The notes beneath the pieces are model-generated. The model did not search any database. It was given only the letters and a program-made list of their open reading frames with translations, and was not told where the DNA came from. A program made the translations under genes and the position numbers. Of a stretch of DNA of 39,026 nucleotides, positions 7,640 through 19,825 are shown in pieces. This DNA is from a bacterium (lineage in GTDB: Bacteria; Krumholzibacteriota; Krumholzibacteriia; LZORAL124-64-63): NCBI GenBank assembly GCA_016719645.1, contig JADJYS010000021.1, forward strand, positions 1 to 39,026, written 5' to 3'. Positions within the stretch are counted from its first letter, which is position 1. Each line of letters opens with the position of its first letter.

Positions 7640-8140
7640 CTAGTGGTAGAACGTCCAGCCGATCGTGATCTTCACGTCCGGCACGTCGTTGAGGCTGAGC
7701 TTGCTCTCGATGAAGAAGCGGTCGCCGTTGACGAGGCCCTTCTCGATGCCGCCGAGCAGGTTGACGCCGAGGTCGGTGTCGGAGTCGCTGTCGTGCCCGT
7801 TGTCGTAGCTCCTGATGTTCAGGCCGAGCCCGCCGCCGAGGTAGGGGCTCCACACGTCCCATTTCTCGCTGAAGCGGTAGGCCGCCTCGGCGTTGAAGCA
7901 GGCGAGCGTGATGTTGTCGCTGAAGCCGATCTCGAAGTTCGGCTGGAAGCGGACGTGGCGCGCGAAGTGCCCGTAGTCGAAGTGGGCGCCGAAGTGGACC
8001 TGGTCGGGATCGACGGACAGGCCGACCCGGGGTCCCCAGCCGCGGAAGCCGACGTCGGTGTACGGGTCGGCCGTCGCCAGGGCGGGCGCCAGGAGCGCCG
8101 CCGCGAGGGCGACCAGCAGGATCGTGGTGTATCTGTTCAT
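7640..8140 (-). CDS. Small outer-membrane beta-barrel protein
   Basis: The gene encodes 166 residues with a signal peptide (MNRYTTILLVALAAALLAPALATA). The mature part consists of alternating strands typical of an eight-stranded OmpA/OmpW-like barrel: VGFRGWGPRVGLSV, VHFGAHFDYG, FQPNFEIGFSDNITLACFNAEAAYRF, SPYLGGGLGLNIRSY, DLGVNLLGGIEKG, RFFIESKLSL and the terminal VKITIGWTFYH. An aromatic-rich last strand is usual for outer-membrane insertion. A loop with repeated Asp and Ser (HDSDSDTD) may bind cations. The start is supported by AGGAAGGG about 8 bases upstream. The gene sits 39 bases after the lipoprotein gene in the same operon. Its precise function is unknown. Confidence 0.8.
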   Translation of the reverse strand: MNRYTTILLVALAAALLAPALATADPYTDVGFRGWGPRVGLSVDPDQVHFGAHFDYGHFARHVRFQPNFEIGFSDNITLACFNAEAAYRFSEKWDVWSPYLGGGLGLNIRSYDNGHDSDSDTDLGVNLLGGIEKGLVNGDRFFIESKLSLNDVPDVKITIGWTFYH

Positions 8141-8179
8141 CTCTTCATCCCTTCCTGTTCGTGGACGTTGTCGGCAGGG

Positions 8180-8833
8180 TCATTTCTGGGCCAGGACCTG
8201 GATGCTCGTGGGGGACGTCATCGTGACGTTCAGCCGCTGGCCCGCCGCGAGTTCCACCTCGTCGCCCTTGGTCGCGAGCATCAGGATGGTGCCGGCGCCG
8301 GCGCCCGCGCCTGCCCCGATCGCGGCGCCCTTGCCGCCGCCGCTGATCCCGCCGATGATCGCGCCGAGGACCCCGCCCGCCGCGATCTTCTCGACGTCGC
8401 CGTGCGTGGCGGACTCCGCCTGCAGCGTGAGCGGCTGCGCGGAGATCCCGTGCGTCTTGCCCTGCGCATCGACGATCTTCTCGTAGGCGAGCGTCATGCG
8501 GGCCCGGCCGCTGGTCCGGCCGGAGGCCTGGACGTCGCGCAGCACCCCGTAGATGCGGGCGCCGGCCGGGACGACCGTCACGCCGCGCACGACGATGGCT
8601 TCCGTCGTCGTGGTGACGAACGAGTCGCCGGTGCTGTTGTCGCCCGTGGAGAGGCGCGTGTCGAGCATGGTGACGACGCTGGTCCCGTCGGGGATGACCA
8701 TCGTCTCGAAGCGCGGCTTCCGGGCCTCCGCGGCGGCCGCGAGCCGGGCGGTCTCCCGTTCCTCGTTGCAGCCCGTCGCGAGCGCCAGGGCGCTCAGGAC
8801 GAGCAGGCCGGTGCCGATCTGTTGCAGTTTCAT
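8180..8833 (-). CDS. Glycine-zipper lipoprotein
   Basis: The gene encodes 217 residues. The N-terminus is a lipoprotein signal, with lipobox LATGC and Cys22. After a short charged linker comes a beta-rich domain (about residues 45-145; IPDGTSVVTMLDTRLST, VVPAGARIYGVLRDVQASG) reminiscent of periplasmic domains that bind or shield ligands. It is followed by a glycine zipper, about residues 150-185 (GGVLGAIIGGISGGGKGAAIGAGAGAGAG), which inserts in or lies along membranes. The C-terminal 30 residues (VELAAGQRLNVTMTSP) form another beta segment. Glycine-zipper lipoproteins are typical envelope-stress proteins. The gene is second in the minus-strand operon, with a 97-base gap to the restored end of the gene in front. 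Confidence 0.8.
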   Translation of the reverse strand: MKLQQIGTGLLVLSALALATGCNEERETARLAAAAEARKPRFETMVIPDGTSVVTMLDTRLSTGDNSTGDSFVTTTTEAIVVRGVTVVPAGARIYGVLRDVQASGRTSGRARMTLAYEKIVDAQGKTHGISAQPLTLQAESATHGDVEKIAAGGVLGAIIGGISGGGKGAAIGAGAGAGAGTILMLATKGDEVELAAGQRLNVTMTSPTSIQVLAQK

Positions 8834-8930
8834 GTGCGTGAACCTCTTGTTCCGGTAACGATCCCGGGGCGACCCGACCGTGGGTTCCCCTGTCTTGCCT
8901 GCGGGTCCGTCGGTCCGCCTCGCCGCGTCC

Positions 8931-9199
8931 CTACCGCCCCGGATCCGCGAAGGCGGTCGCGAGGTTGGTCCACGCGCCTTCCAGATCAGGCATCAGCCGC
9001 AGCCGCTTCAGGTCCCGACCGCCCAGAACTCGTGGTGCTTGGCCTGTGCGATCGCGTGCAGGGCCTTCAGTTCGTCGACCCTCATGGTGGCGTCGAATCC
9101 CGCCCCGCAGCCCGCCTTGTGAGTAGCGATCGCGAGACGGTCGATCCGCAGGCGCCAGTCCCAGAGTTGCGACTCCATCTTCTCGTGGTCGAATTCCAT
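8931..9199 (-). CDS. Small coiled-coil protein, one frameshift
   Basis: The gene starts at ATG 9199 behind GAGGAGA. As written it stops after 63 residues, at 9008. The next frame continues without a gap as RDLKRLRLMPDLEGAWTNLA up to a stop at 8931-8933, so one base is probably missing near 9015 and the intact protein would have about 89 residues. The sequence is nearly all helical and charged (KMESQLWDWRLRIDRLA; MRVDELKALHAIAQAKHHEF), similar in pattern to the sll1863-type stress-response coiled-coil proteins; that resemblance is judged by eye. The gene is directly behind the sigma54-type promoter at 9235-9251 and is the first gene of the minus-strand operon. Confidence 0.62.
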
Positions 9200-9234
9200 G
9201 GCGTCTCTCCTCGATGGGTGCTGAACGGGGCCTA

Positions 9235-9251
9235 TGCCACGATCGTGCCAG
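9235..9251 (-). promoter_or_regulatory. Sigma54 (-24/-12) promoter of the envelope operon
   Basis: Read on the minus strand, 9251 to 9235 is CTGGCACGATCGTGGCA. This matches the sigma54 consensus TGGCACG-N4-TTGCA in all but one position, with the invariant GG and GC separated by exactly 10 bases. The predicted start of transcription is near 9224, giving a leader of about 25 bases with a GAGGAGA ribosome site before ATG 9199. The divergent gene at 9346 encodes a sigma54 activator, which strongly supports the call. Confidence 0.85.
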
Positions 9252-9271
9252 CCGTAACCTCTTGATATTAT

Positions 9272-9307
9272 AGGGGGATTCGCGGAACGAACCCTTGCCG
9301 TCCCCCT
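9272..9307. promoter_or_regulatory. Inverted repeat in the divergent promoter region, possible activator site
   Basis: A 7-base inverted repeat, AGGGGGA (9272-9278) and TCCCCCT (9301-9307), is separated by 22 bases. It lies 20-60 bases upstream of the -24 element of the sigma54 promoter and in front of the activator gene. Enhancer-binding proteins usually bind inverted repeats upstream of such promoters. The assignment is tentative. Confidence 0.3.
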
Positions 9308-9345
9308 CATAACGAGGTAAGGTCGATCAAAAGGGAGGGGTGGGC

Positions 9346-11009
<1,664 letters not shown>

Positions 11010-11020
11010 GGCCGCCGCCC

Positions 11021-11043
11021 GTCACGGTCCCCGGGGCCGTGAC
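11021..11043 (+). terminator. Hairpin after the sigma54 activator gene, inside the glucan synthase gene
   Basis: GTCACGG (11021-11027) pairs with CCGTGAC (11037-11043), with four further C-G pairs inside the loop. It begins 12 bases after the activator stop (11007-11009). No T-tract follows. On the other strand it codes for the C-terminus of the glucan synthase. Confidence 0.45.
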
Positions 11044-14000
11044 GGTCACCGCGACGGTGTGCCGCCGCCGGTCGTCCACGAGCGGCAGGGCGTCGCCGGC
11101 GAGGCCGGTCCCGTCCAGGACCACGCGCGTGGCGCCCGCACCGTCCGCGCCGGCGGCCACCTGCGTGATCTCGATGTCGTAGACGGTGTCCCGGTACCGG
11201 TAGCGCACCTTGTAGGACCGCCAGGACGACGGCAGGCAGGGCGTGAACCGCAGCCTGCCCGCCTCCAGCCCGAGCCCCAGCAGCGACTCGGTCAGCAGCC
11301 GGTACATCCAGCCGGCCGAGCCCGTGTACCACGTCCAGCCGCCGCGGCCGGTGTGCGGCGTGACGGCGTAGACGTCGGCGGCGACCACGTACGGTTCCAC
11401 CTTGTAGACGGCCGCCTCCGGCCCGGTCCTGGCGTGGTTCACGGGGTTGATCATGGACGCGAGATCCCAGGCGCGCCGGCGGTCGCCCAGGGCGGCGAAC
11501 GCCATCGCCGCCCAGATCGCCGCGTGGGTGTACTGCCCGCCGTTCTCCCGCACGCCCGCGGGATATCCCTTGATGTAGCCGGGCTCCAGGTCCGAGACCG
11601 CGAACGGCGGGTCCAGCAGCTGGACCAGACCGTGGTCGCGGCGCACCAGGCGCTCGTCCAGCGACGCCATCGCCAGGCGCGCGCGGTCCGGGACGCCGCC
11701 GGCGGCGAGCGCGGACCAGCTCTGGGCGATGGAGTCGATCTGGCACTCGGGGTTGCCGGCCGATCCCAGCGGCGTGCCGTCGTCGAAGTACGCCCGGCGG
11801 TACCAGGCACCGTCCCAGCCGTTGTCCTCGACGTTGCGCCGCGTGAGGGCGGCCGTCGCGCGGCAGCGCTCGGCGAATTCTCCGTCGCCGCGTCCGCGGG
11901 CGACCTCGGCGAACTGCGTCAGCACTTCCTGGAGGAAGAAGCCCAGCCAGACGCTTTCGCCCCTGCCGTGCTCGCCCACCAGGTTCATGCCGTCGTTCCA
12001 GTCGCCGCTGCCGATGAGCGGCAGGTGGTGCTCGCCGGTGCCCAGGCCCTTCAGGATGGCGCGGACGCAGTGGTCGTACAGGCTGGCGGACTCCCCGGAC
12101 TGGCCGGGCAGGTCGTAGTAGGAGTCCTCTTCGGGCTTCACCGGACGTCCCTCGAGGAAGGGCAGGGATTCGTCGAGCACGCCGGTGTCGCCCGTGGCCC
12201 GCACGTAGCGCGCGGTCGCCAGCGGCAGCCAGAGGAAGTCGTCCGAGCAGTGCGTGCGCACGCCCCGGCCCGCGGGAGGGTGCCACCAGTGCTGGACGTC
12301 GCCCTCCTGGAACTGGCGGGCCGCGCTGCGCAGCAGGTGTTCGCGGAGCAGCCGGGGCTCGGCGTGGACGAGCGCCATCGCGTCCTGCAGCTGGTCGCGG
12401 AAGCCGAAGGCGCCGCCCGGCTGGTAGTAGCCGGTGCGGGCCCAGAGCCGGCACGCCAGCGTCTGGTACAGGAGCCAGCCGTTGGCCAGCACGTCGAGGG
12501 CCGGGTCCGGCGTCTCCACGCGCACGACGCCCAGCATGTTGCGCCAGTAATGGCGGACTGCGATGAATGCATCGCGCGCCGAGTCGGCTCCCCGGAAGCG
12601 GTGGGCCAGGTCGCCGGCTTCCCGGGCGTCTCGCCCGACGCCGAGCCTGAAGACGAGTTCGCGCTCCTGCCCCGCGCCCAGCGCGAAGGGGACCTGGATC
12701 GCCGCGCAGGGGTCGAGAGCCGCCCCCGCCCGGTCCGAGAGCCGCGTCCGCGACATGGCGGCGGGACGGACCGGCGAGCCGTTGCGCCCGAGGAATTCCC
12801 GGCGGTCGCAGGTGAAGGTCCGGCCCATGTCGTCCACGTCGAAGAAGGCGACCCGGTCGGCGAATTCCGTGTTGTACGGGTTGCGCGCGAGGAGGGCGCC
12901 GGTCTCGGCGTCGATGGCGGTGACGATGTGCATGGCCGTCTTCGGCCGCAGGTCGCCGATCACCCACTCCACGTAGCCGGTGACGGAAAGCCGGCGCGGC
13001 CGGCCGGACTCGTTCCGCAGCTTCAGCGCCGAGAACTTGACCGACGCGTCCAGCGCGACGTAGACCAGCAGCTCCGACCGGATGCCGGACTCCAGGTGTT
13101 CGTAGATGCTGTAGCCGAACCCGTGCCGGCACACGTGGTCCCCGGTGCCGCGGCAGGGCAGCGGCGTGGGGGACCAGTAGCGGCCGCTCTCCTCGTCGCG
13201 GATGTAGAGGGCTTCGCCGCCGAGGTCGCTGACGGGGTCGTTGGTCCACGGGGTCAGCCGGAACTCGTGGGCGTTCTCGCTCCAGGTGAAGGCGGAGCCG
13301 CTTTCCGAGACGGCGGTCCCGAAGTCCGGATTCGCCAGGACGTTCACCCAGGGGGCCGGCGTGAGCCGCCCCGGGCCGGTCGTGATCACGTATTCGCTGC
13401 CGTCCGGCGTGAAGCCGCCCAAGCCGTTGAAGAAGAGCAGGTCTTCCGCCGGGGGCGCCGCGGCCGGCGGGGCGGCCGGCGCGGGGAGGCGCGCGGGTGG
13501 CGCGAACAGGCCGGGCAGGTCGTCGTCGACCGCTTGGCCGATCTGTTCCGACAGCGTCCCGCGGTCGTCGGCGATGATGGCGCGGGCGGCCGACATCAGC
13601 AGCGTGCGGTCCTCTTCCGGGATCTGCTCCGCCGCCCTGACCAGGATGCAGCCCGTCCGGTTGGAGATGTTGATCTCGTTGCCGGCGGCGATCAGCCCCA
13701 TGATCTGGTCGTGGAGCGCCTGCCGGTACCCGGCGTGGTCCTCGTTCCAGATCACCAGGTCGACGGCCAGCCCCTTCAGGTGCCAGTAGGCGTGGGCCTG
13801 GACGAGCTGGCGCACCAGGTCGATGTGGTCGGGGTCGCCGATCCGCAGCAGCACGATCGGCAGATCCCCGGAGATGGAGTAGCCCCACAGCCCGGACTGG
13901 CCGCGGTGGTCCCGCACGAGGATGCCGGGGTCGGCGCGCAGGGAGGAGTTCGCGTAGATCAGGGACGCGGCCAGGCGCCCGTAGTCCTGCGCGTCGGATT

Positions 14001-17000
14001 CGGCCGCGTCGAGCTGCCGCAGCAGGACCTCGCCGTGGGTCCACGCCAGGTCGAAGACCCGGTTGGCCAGCCGGCGGTCGAGGTACTTCTCGGCGAGGCC
14101 CAGGCAGGCTTCGCGGGTCTCGCCGACGCCGTAGACGGCGTTCACCGTCGCCGACTCCTCGGGGCCCAGGGTCAGCCGGTGCCTGATCGCGACGATGGGG
14201 TCGAGCACCGATCCCTCGCCGTCCGAGAGGGCGCCCGGTTCCAGCATCGCCGAGGGTTCGGCCACGGTGTTCCCGCGACCGACGAACCGCTGCCGGTCGG
14301 TCTCGTAGGACACCGCCTCGACGTCCGCGCCGTGCACGGCCATCAGGTGGAACATCCAGGGAGTCGGCTCGGCGGGGGAACGGGGCCGGCGCGTGCAGAG
14401 GATCGCCTGCCGCTCCCTGACGATCTCCGTCCGCACGAAGAGGTTGCTGAACGCGGGGTGGAGCGCGTCCGCGGCCGGCGAGGCGAGGACGACCTCCGCG
14501 TAGCTCGTCACCTCGATCGTCCGGCGCGAGCGGGAGCGGTTCGTGATGTGGATGCGGCGGACCTCGACGTCGTCCTCCGGCGAGACGGCGATCTCGGTGT
14601 GCGTGTCGAAGTCGTGGTCGCGGCGGCGGAACTCCACCCGCGATTCGGAGAAGATCGCCTCGTAGCGCTCAGGCTCCCGGCGCGTCGGCTGGTAGGCGTT
14701 CGACCAGTACCGGCCCGTCTCCACGTCGCGGATGTAGCAGAAGGTGCCCCAGTCGTCGCGCGTGCCGTCCTCGCGCCAGCGGGTGACGGCGAGATCCTTC
14801 CAGCGGCTGTAGCCGCCGCCGGCGTTGGTGACCATCACGTGGTACCTGCTGTTGGACAGCAGCTGCACCTCCGGCAGCGGCGTGTGCGGGGTGTCGACGA
14901 CGCGGGCGGGGGTCCCGCGGCCGTCGGCGCTCGCCGTCGCCGCGGACGTCTCGGTGATCAGGGGGTGGAACACGGAGGCCTTCGGCACGCGCTCCTGCAG
15001 CAGCAGCACGGTCGCCTGGAGCCCCGGATCCGCCGTGAACCGTCGCTGCATCGGGCGGTCCAGCAGCAGGTAGGCGAGGGACAGCAGGCTCATGCCCTGG
15101 TGGTGTGCCATGAACGAGCGGACGACGGCGTGCGGCTGCCCGCGCGGGATGCGGGAAGGGGTGTAGTCGATCGCCTCGTAGAGACCGTACCGTCCCGCGA
15201 ACCCGGCGGCGGCGAGGCGCTGCAGGTTCTGGCAGGCCTCTGCCGGCGCCACCATCAGCGCCAGGGCCGAGGCGTACGGGGCGACGACCAGATCCGAGGC
15301 CAGGCCGCGCTTGAGCCCCAGGCCGGGCACGCCGAACGCGCGGTACTGGTAGTTCAGGTGGGCGTCGATCGTGTTGTAACCGGATTCCGACACGCCCCAG
15401 GGCACGCCGCGTTGCTTCCCGTACTCGATCTGCCGCTCGACCGCTCCGGCGTAGGTCCGGTCCAGCAGCGTGTGCTCGTACGTCGGCATCACCAGCAGCG
15501 GCATGAGGTACTCGAACATCGAGCCGCTCCAGGACAGCAGCACGGGCGCGCCGCCGGTGGCGCTCAGCAGGCGTCCCAGGGCGAACCAGGTCTCCTGGGG
15601 CAGCTGTGCCTGCGCGATGCCCACGAAGCTGGCCAGCCGCGCCTCCGACGCCAGCAGATCGTAGTAGCTCGAATCGCGTCGTCGCTGGACGATGTCGTAG
15701 CCGATCGACAGCAGATGCCGCGCCTCGTCGTAGAGGAAGCCGTAGTCGATGCCCGCGAAGCCGCCGGAGCGTCGCGCGAGATCCTCGATCGCCTCCAGCC
15801 TGGCCGCGGCGCGGTCGCCGGCCTCCGCGGCGTACGACGCCAGCTCGCGCAGCGTCGGGATCGCGTCGGACTGCGGGACGGCGACGGCCGGAGACCCCGG
15901 GACCGGCGGCGACGTCCAGGGCGCCAGGAAGGCCAGGTCGTCGAGCGCCGCCGAGCACTGCCGGGAGAGGGCGTCCGACCACCACGCCGCCTCGCCTGGC
16001 TGCGTTGCGGCCCGGTCAGCCGCGGCTTCGGCGACGGCTGCCGCCAGCTTCTCGAGGCAGCGCCGGGTGGCCGTCAGCGTGGTCGGCTTCTGCCGGCAGA
16101 CGCCGTCCAGGTCCGCCCGCAGCCGGGCCAGCCGCGGCGCTTCGCCCGCGCCAGCGGCGTCCGACAGTACCGCGAACGTGTCGCGCAGCCCCTCGAACAG
16201 CCGGTCGCCCAGGATGCCGTGATCGGGAAGCGCCAGCAGCCCGGCGCGCAGCGTCAGCAGGTGGCCGGCGAGGTTGCCGCTGTCCACGGTCGAGACGTAC
16301 AGGGGCGGCAGCGGTTCCAGGGTGCGCGTGTCGTACCAGTTGTAGAAGTGCCCCCGGTGCCGCGCCATGGCGTCCATGGCGCCGAACGTGCGCGCCGTGC
16401 GCTCGATCAGCTGCCCGGGCGGGAGGTAGCCGAAGTCGTAGGCGGCCAGGGACGACAGCAGGGAAAGCCCGAGGTTGGTCGGGGACGTGCGGTGCGCGAT
16501 CCTGGCCGTGCCGAGTTCCTGGAAGTTGTCGGGAGGCAGCCAGTGGTCCTCGGGCCCGACGAACGTCTCGAAGAACATCCACGTCCTGCGCGCCAGCCGG
16601 TGCAGGAAGGCGTCCTGCTCCGCGGACAACGTCGCCTTGCGGGGGGACAGGGGACGGCTGAGCCACCACGCCAACGCCGGCGAGATCAGCCAGAGGCCGA
16701 GGACGGGCCCGGCCGCCGTCAGGGCGGACGGCCGCAGGGCCGTCAGGCCGACCAGCGCGGCGACGGCGATCGCCGGGGCGGCCCACATGGACAGGCAGAC
16801 GGCGGCGAGGCCGGTCCGGCGGTCGTTCCCGCCGCCGCCGGACGGGTTCCACTCGAGTAGCCGCCGGCGGACGAGCAGCCGCCAGAACGTGCGCCCGATC
16901 GCGTCGAGACTGGAGCGTGCCTCGTCGGGGAGACAGGCGAACCCGAAGGACGCCTGGGCGAAGTGGCGGCCGGCCGCGCGCGCGGTGACGGCGAGATGCT

Positions 17001-19825
17001 GCGCCAGGTCCACGTCGCCGGACTTGCGGGACAGGTCCAGCAGGGTGGCGGCCAGCGGCGGGATCATGACGATCCCGGCCACCGCCAGCGTCCAGAACCA
17101 CGCGGGCGCCAGCGCCGTCCAACCCAACAGCAGCAGCAGCGTCAGCGCCGGCGAGACGAGGCTGCGCCGGAGGTTGTCGATGAGCTTCCAGCGCGACAGC
17201 CCCGAGAGGGTGTTGCGCCGCCGCCCCGTTCCCGCGGCCGGCACGCGCGGCAGCAGCCACGCCAGGAGCTGCCAGTCGCCGCGGATCCAGCGGTGCCGGC
17301 GGTCCATGTCGGCGAGGTAGCGGGCGGGATAGTCCTCATAGAGCTGCACATCGCTCAGCAGACCCGAACGGGCGTGGCAGCCTTCGAGGAGATCGTGGCT
17401 CAGGATCCGGTTTTCGGGAAAGCGCCCCTCCAGCACGCGCTCGAATGCATCGACGTCGTAGATGCCCTTGCCGATGAACGAACCCTCGCGGAACAGGTCC
17501 TGGTAGACGTCCGACACGGCGCGCGTGTACGGGTCGATGCCCGGTTCGCCCCCGTAGAGCCGGGCGTACCGGGACCGGTTCGAGCCCGGCAGGCTGGCGG
17601 CCACGCGGGGCTGCAGGATGCCGTAGCCCTCGGTGACGCGCTGCCGGCCCGCGTCGTAGCGCGGGCGGTTCAGCGGATGCGCCATGGCGGCGACGAATTG
17701 CCGCGCCGTGTCGCGCGGGAGCTGCGTGTCGGTGTCGAGGGTGATCACGAACCGCACGTTGGGCAGGACCGACGTCCTGCCGACGACCAGCGCGAACCGG
17801 CCGGGAGGGGCGCCCCGCAGGAGCGCGTTCAGGTCGGCGAGCTTCCCCCGCTTGCGCTCGTGGCCCATCCACAGCCGCTCCCGGGGGTTCCAGGTGCGCG
17901 GGCGGTGGAACAGGAAGAAGGAGCTGCCGAGCCCGCGCCGGTACTTCTCGTTCAGCGCCTCGATCTTCTCCCGGGCGAGCTGCAGCAGGGGGCCGTCTTG
18001 CGGAAGCGTCTCGGTGTGCGCGTCCCGGAAGTCCGTCAGCAGGCCGAAGTGCAGGTTATCGTCCCGGTTCGCCAGGAACCGGACTTCCAGGGCCTCGGCC
18101 AGGGCTTCGATGTCGCGTTCGCTGGTGATCATGGTCGGGATCACCACGAGCGTTCGCCACTCCGAAGGGATCCCCGTGGAGAAGTCCAGGCGGGGCAGCA
18201 GGTCCGGCCGGGCGAACAGGGAGGCGAGCCAGTTCACCAGCGCCGCCGACAGCTGGCTGGCGCACAGCAGCGAGAGGACTCCGGCCAGCACGAGAGCCGG
18301 AACGCCCGGCGCGGCGGCCAGCGCGGCCGCCGTCAGGCCGCCGGTCAGGAGCGCCGTGATCAGCAGCATCGGCCCCAGGTACACCAGGAGCGGGAAGCGG
18401 GCGGCGAAACGGCGGAGCGTCCAGGCGACGGTCGGCCGCATCCCCGCCGCCCGTTCGAGGTGCGGCAGTCCCTTGTCGATCAGGTAGTAGCCGACATGCG
18501 ACGCCCGGTCGTCGTCGCCGGCCGTCGTGCGGCCGGTCTCGGAGAAGCCGATGGCCAGACGCGCGACCTGGGCCTCGGTCAGCCGGCTCCGGTGCGCGAC
18601 CCGCTCCACCACGTGGCGGTACCGGTCGCGGGTGGTGAAGTCCATCCGGCCATACACGCCGCGGGGGTCCTCCCGCAGCGTGGATTCCACGACGCTCATC
18701 GTCTCGACGAACTCGCGCCAGTCCATCGCGCCCAGGAAGCGGAGGCTGCCGATGCTGTTGCCGATCGAGACCTGGTCGGCCGCCTGCTGCTGGTTCTCCG
18801 ACTGGACCAGCTGCTCGATCGTCTGCCCGGACTGCGCGAGCCGCTGCTCGATCCAGGTCAACGGGAGCGCCAGCGAAGGGCTCCGGCCCTGGAGCCGGCG
18901 GGCCAACTCGGCGACGAAGGAACTGACCATCGGCGGGTCGGAACGCGCCATGTCCGCGACGGCGAGGATCAGGCTGTTGGGATCGCTCTCGGCGATCTCG
19001 GCCATCTTGTCCGCCCAGTGGTCGGCTCGGTTGCGGTCGATCCTGTCGACGGCGATCCGGACGGCGACGCGACGGAGGTTCTCGATGAGGGCCAGGCGCA
19101 GCATGATCGGGATGGCCCACAGCTCGCCCAGCGTCAGGACGCTGACCGACTGGTAGGAGGCGACGAAGCTGCTCAGGTTCTCCGGGTCGACGCGCCCGTC
19201 GCCGTGCGAGATCGTCTCGAGCGCGATGTCGTAGACCCGAGGGTAGCCGGCGGAGGCGCCGTGGCGCAGGGTGGGCAGCTCCCGGCTGTAGCCCTTCGGC
19301 AGGTGACGCCGGGCCGTGCGGATCTGTTCCTCGATGAGGTAGAAGTTGTCGAGCAGCCACTCGCCGGCCGGCGTGATCCGCCGGTCCGTCCTGACCGCTT
19401 CCGTCACCAGATCGCGGGTCTCGACCAGGACGCGCTCGTTCGCCGCCAGGCGGGGCAGGAGCCGGTCGGGCGCCCGCCCGCCGGCCGTATCGTGGCCGGA
19501 GGCGAGCGATTTGCCGTGCTGCATCATCTGGTCCGCGCTGAACAGCTCCGCGCGCAGCGGCGGCTCATCGGCGGAGGTCCGTCCCGGTAGGTCGGGGATC
19601 GCGGCTTCGTTTTCATCGCAGCCCGATATCGCCACGGCACTGCGCGGCGAACCCGGGAACCGCGGGGACGAAGGCGGAGACATTCGCTGTGATGGTGTTC
19701 GGCGTTTCTACCCGGCCTCCGGGCGGAGGCGGCGGATGTCCCGGACCAGATCGTTGCTCTTCATGTCCGACAAGTTAGCTGACATGGCTGACGGGCGCCA
19801 TGTGCCGGCCGGTTCGACCGCGCGG

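Noticed and set aside
11059..16860. A 1933-codon open frame on the plus strand opposite the glucan synthase
   Set aside because: It is rich in Arg, Gly, Pro and Ala without domain features; very high GC at third positions of the real gene leaves the opposite strand free of stops.
19708..19785. A 25-codon frame on the minus strand between the TonB receptor and the glucan synthase, starting MSANLSDMKSNDLVRD
   Set aside because: It has no ribosome binding site and is too short to judge; it may be chance.
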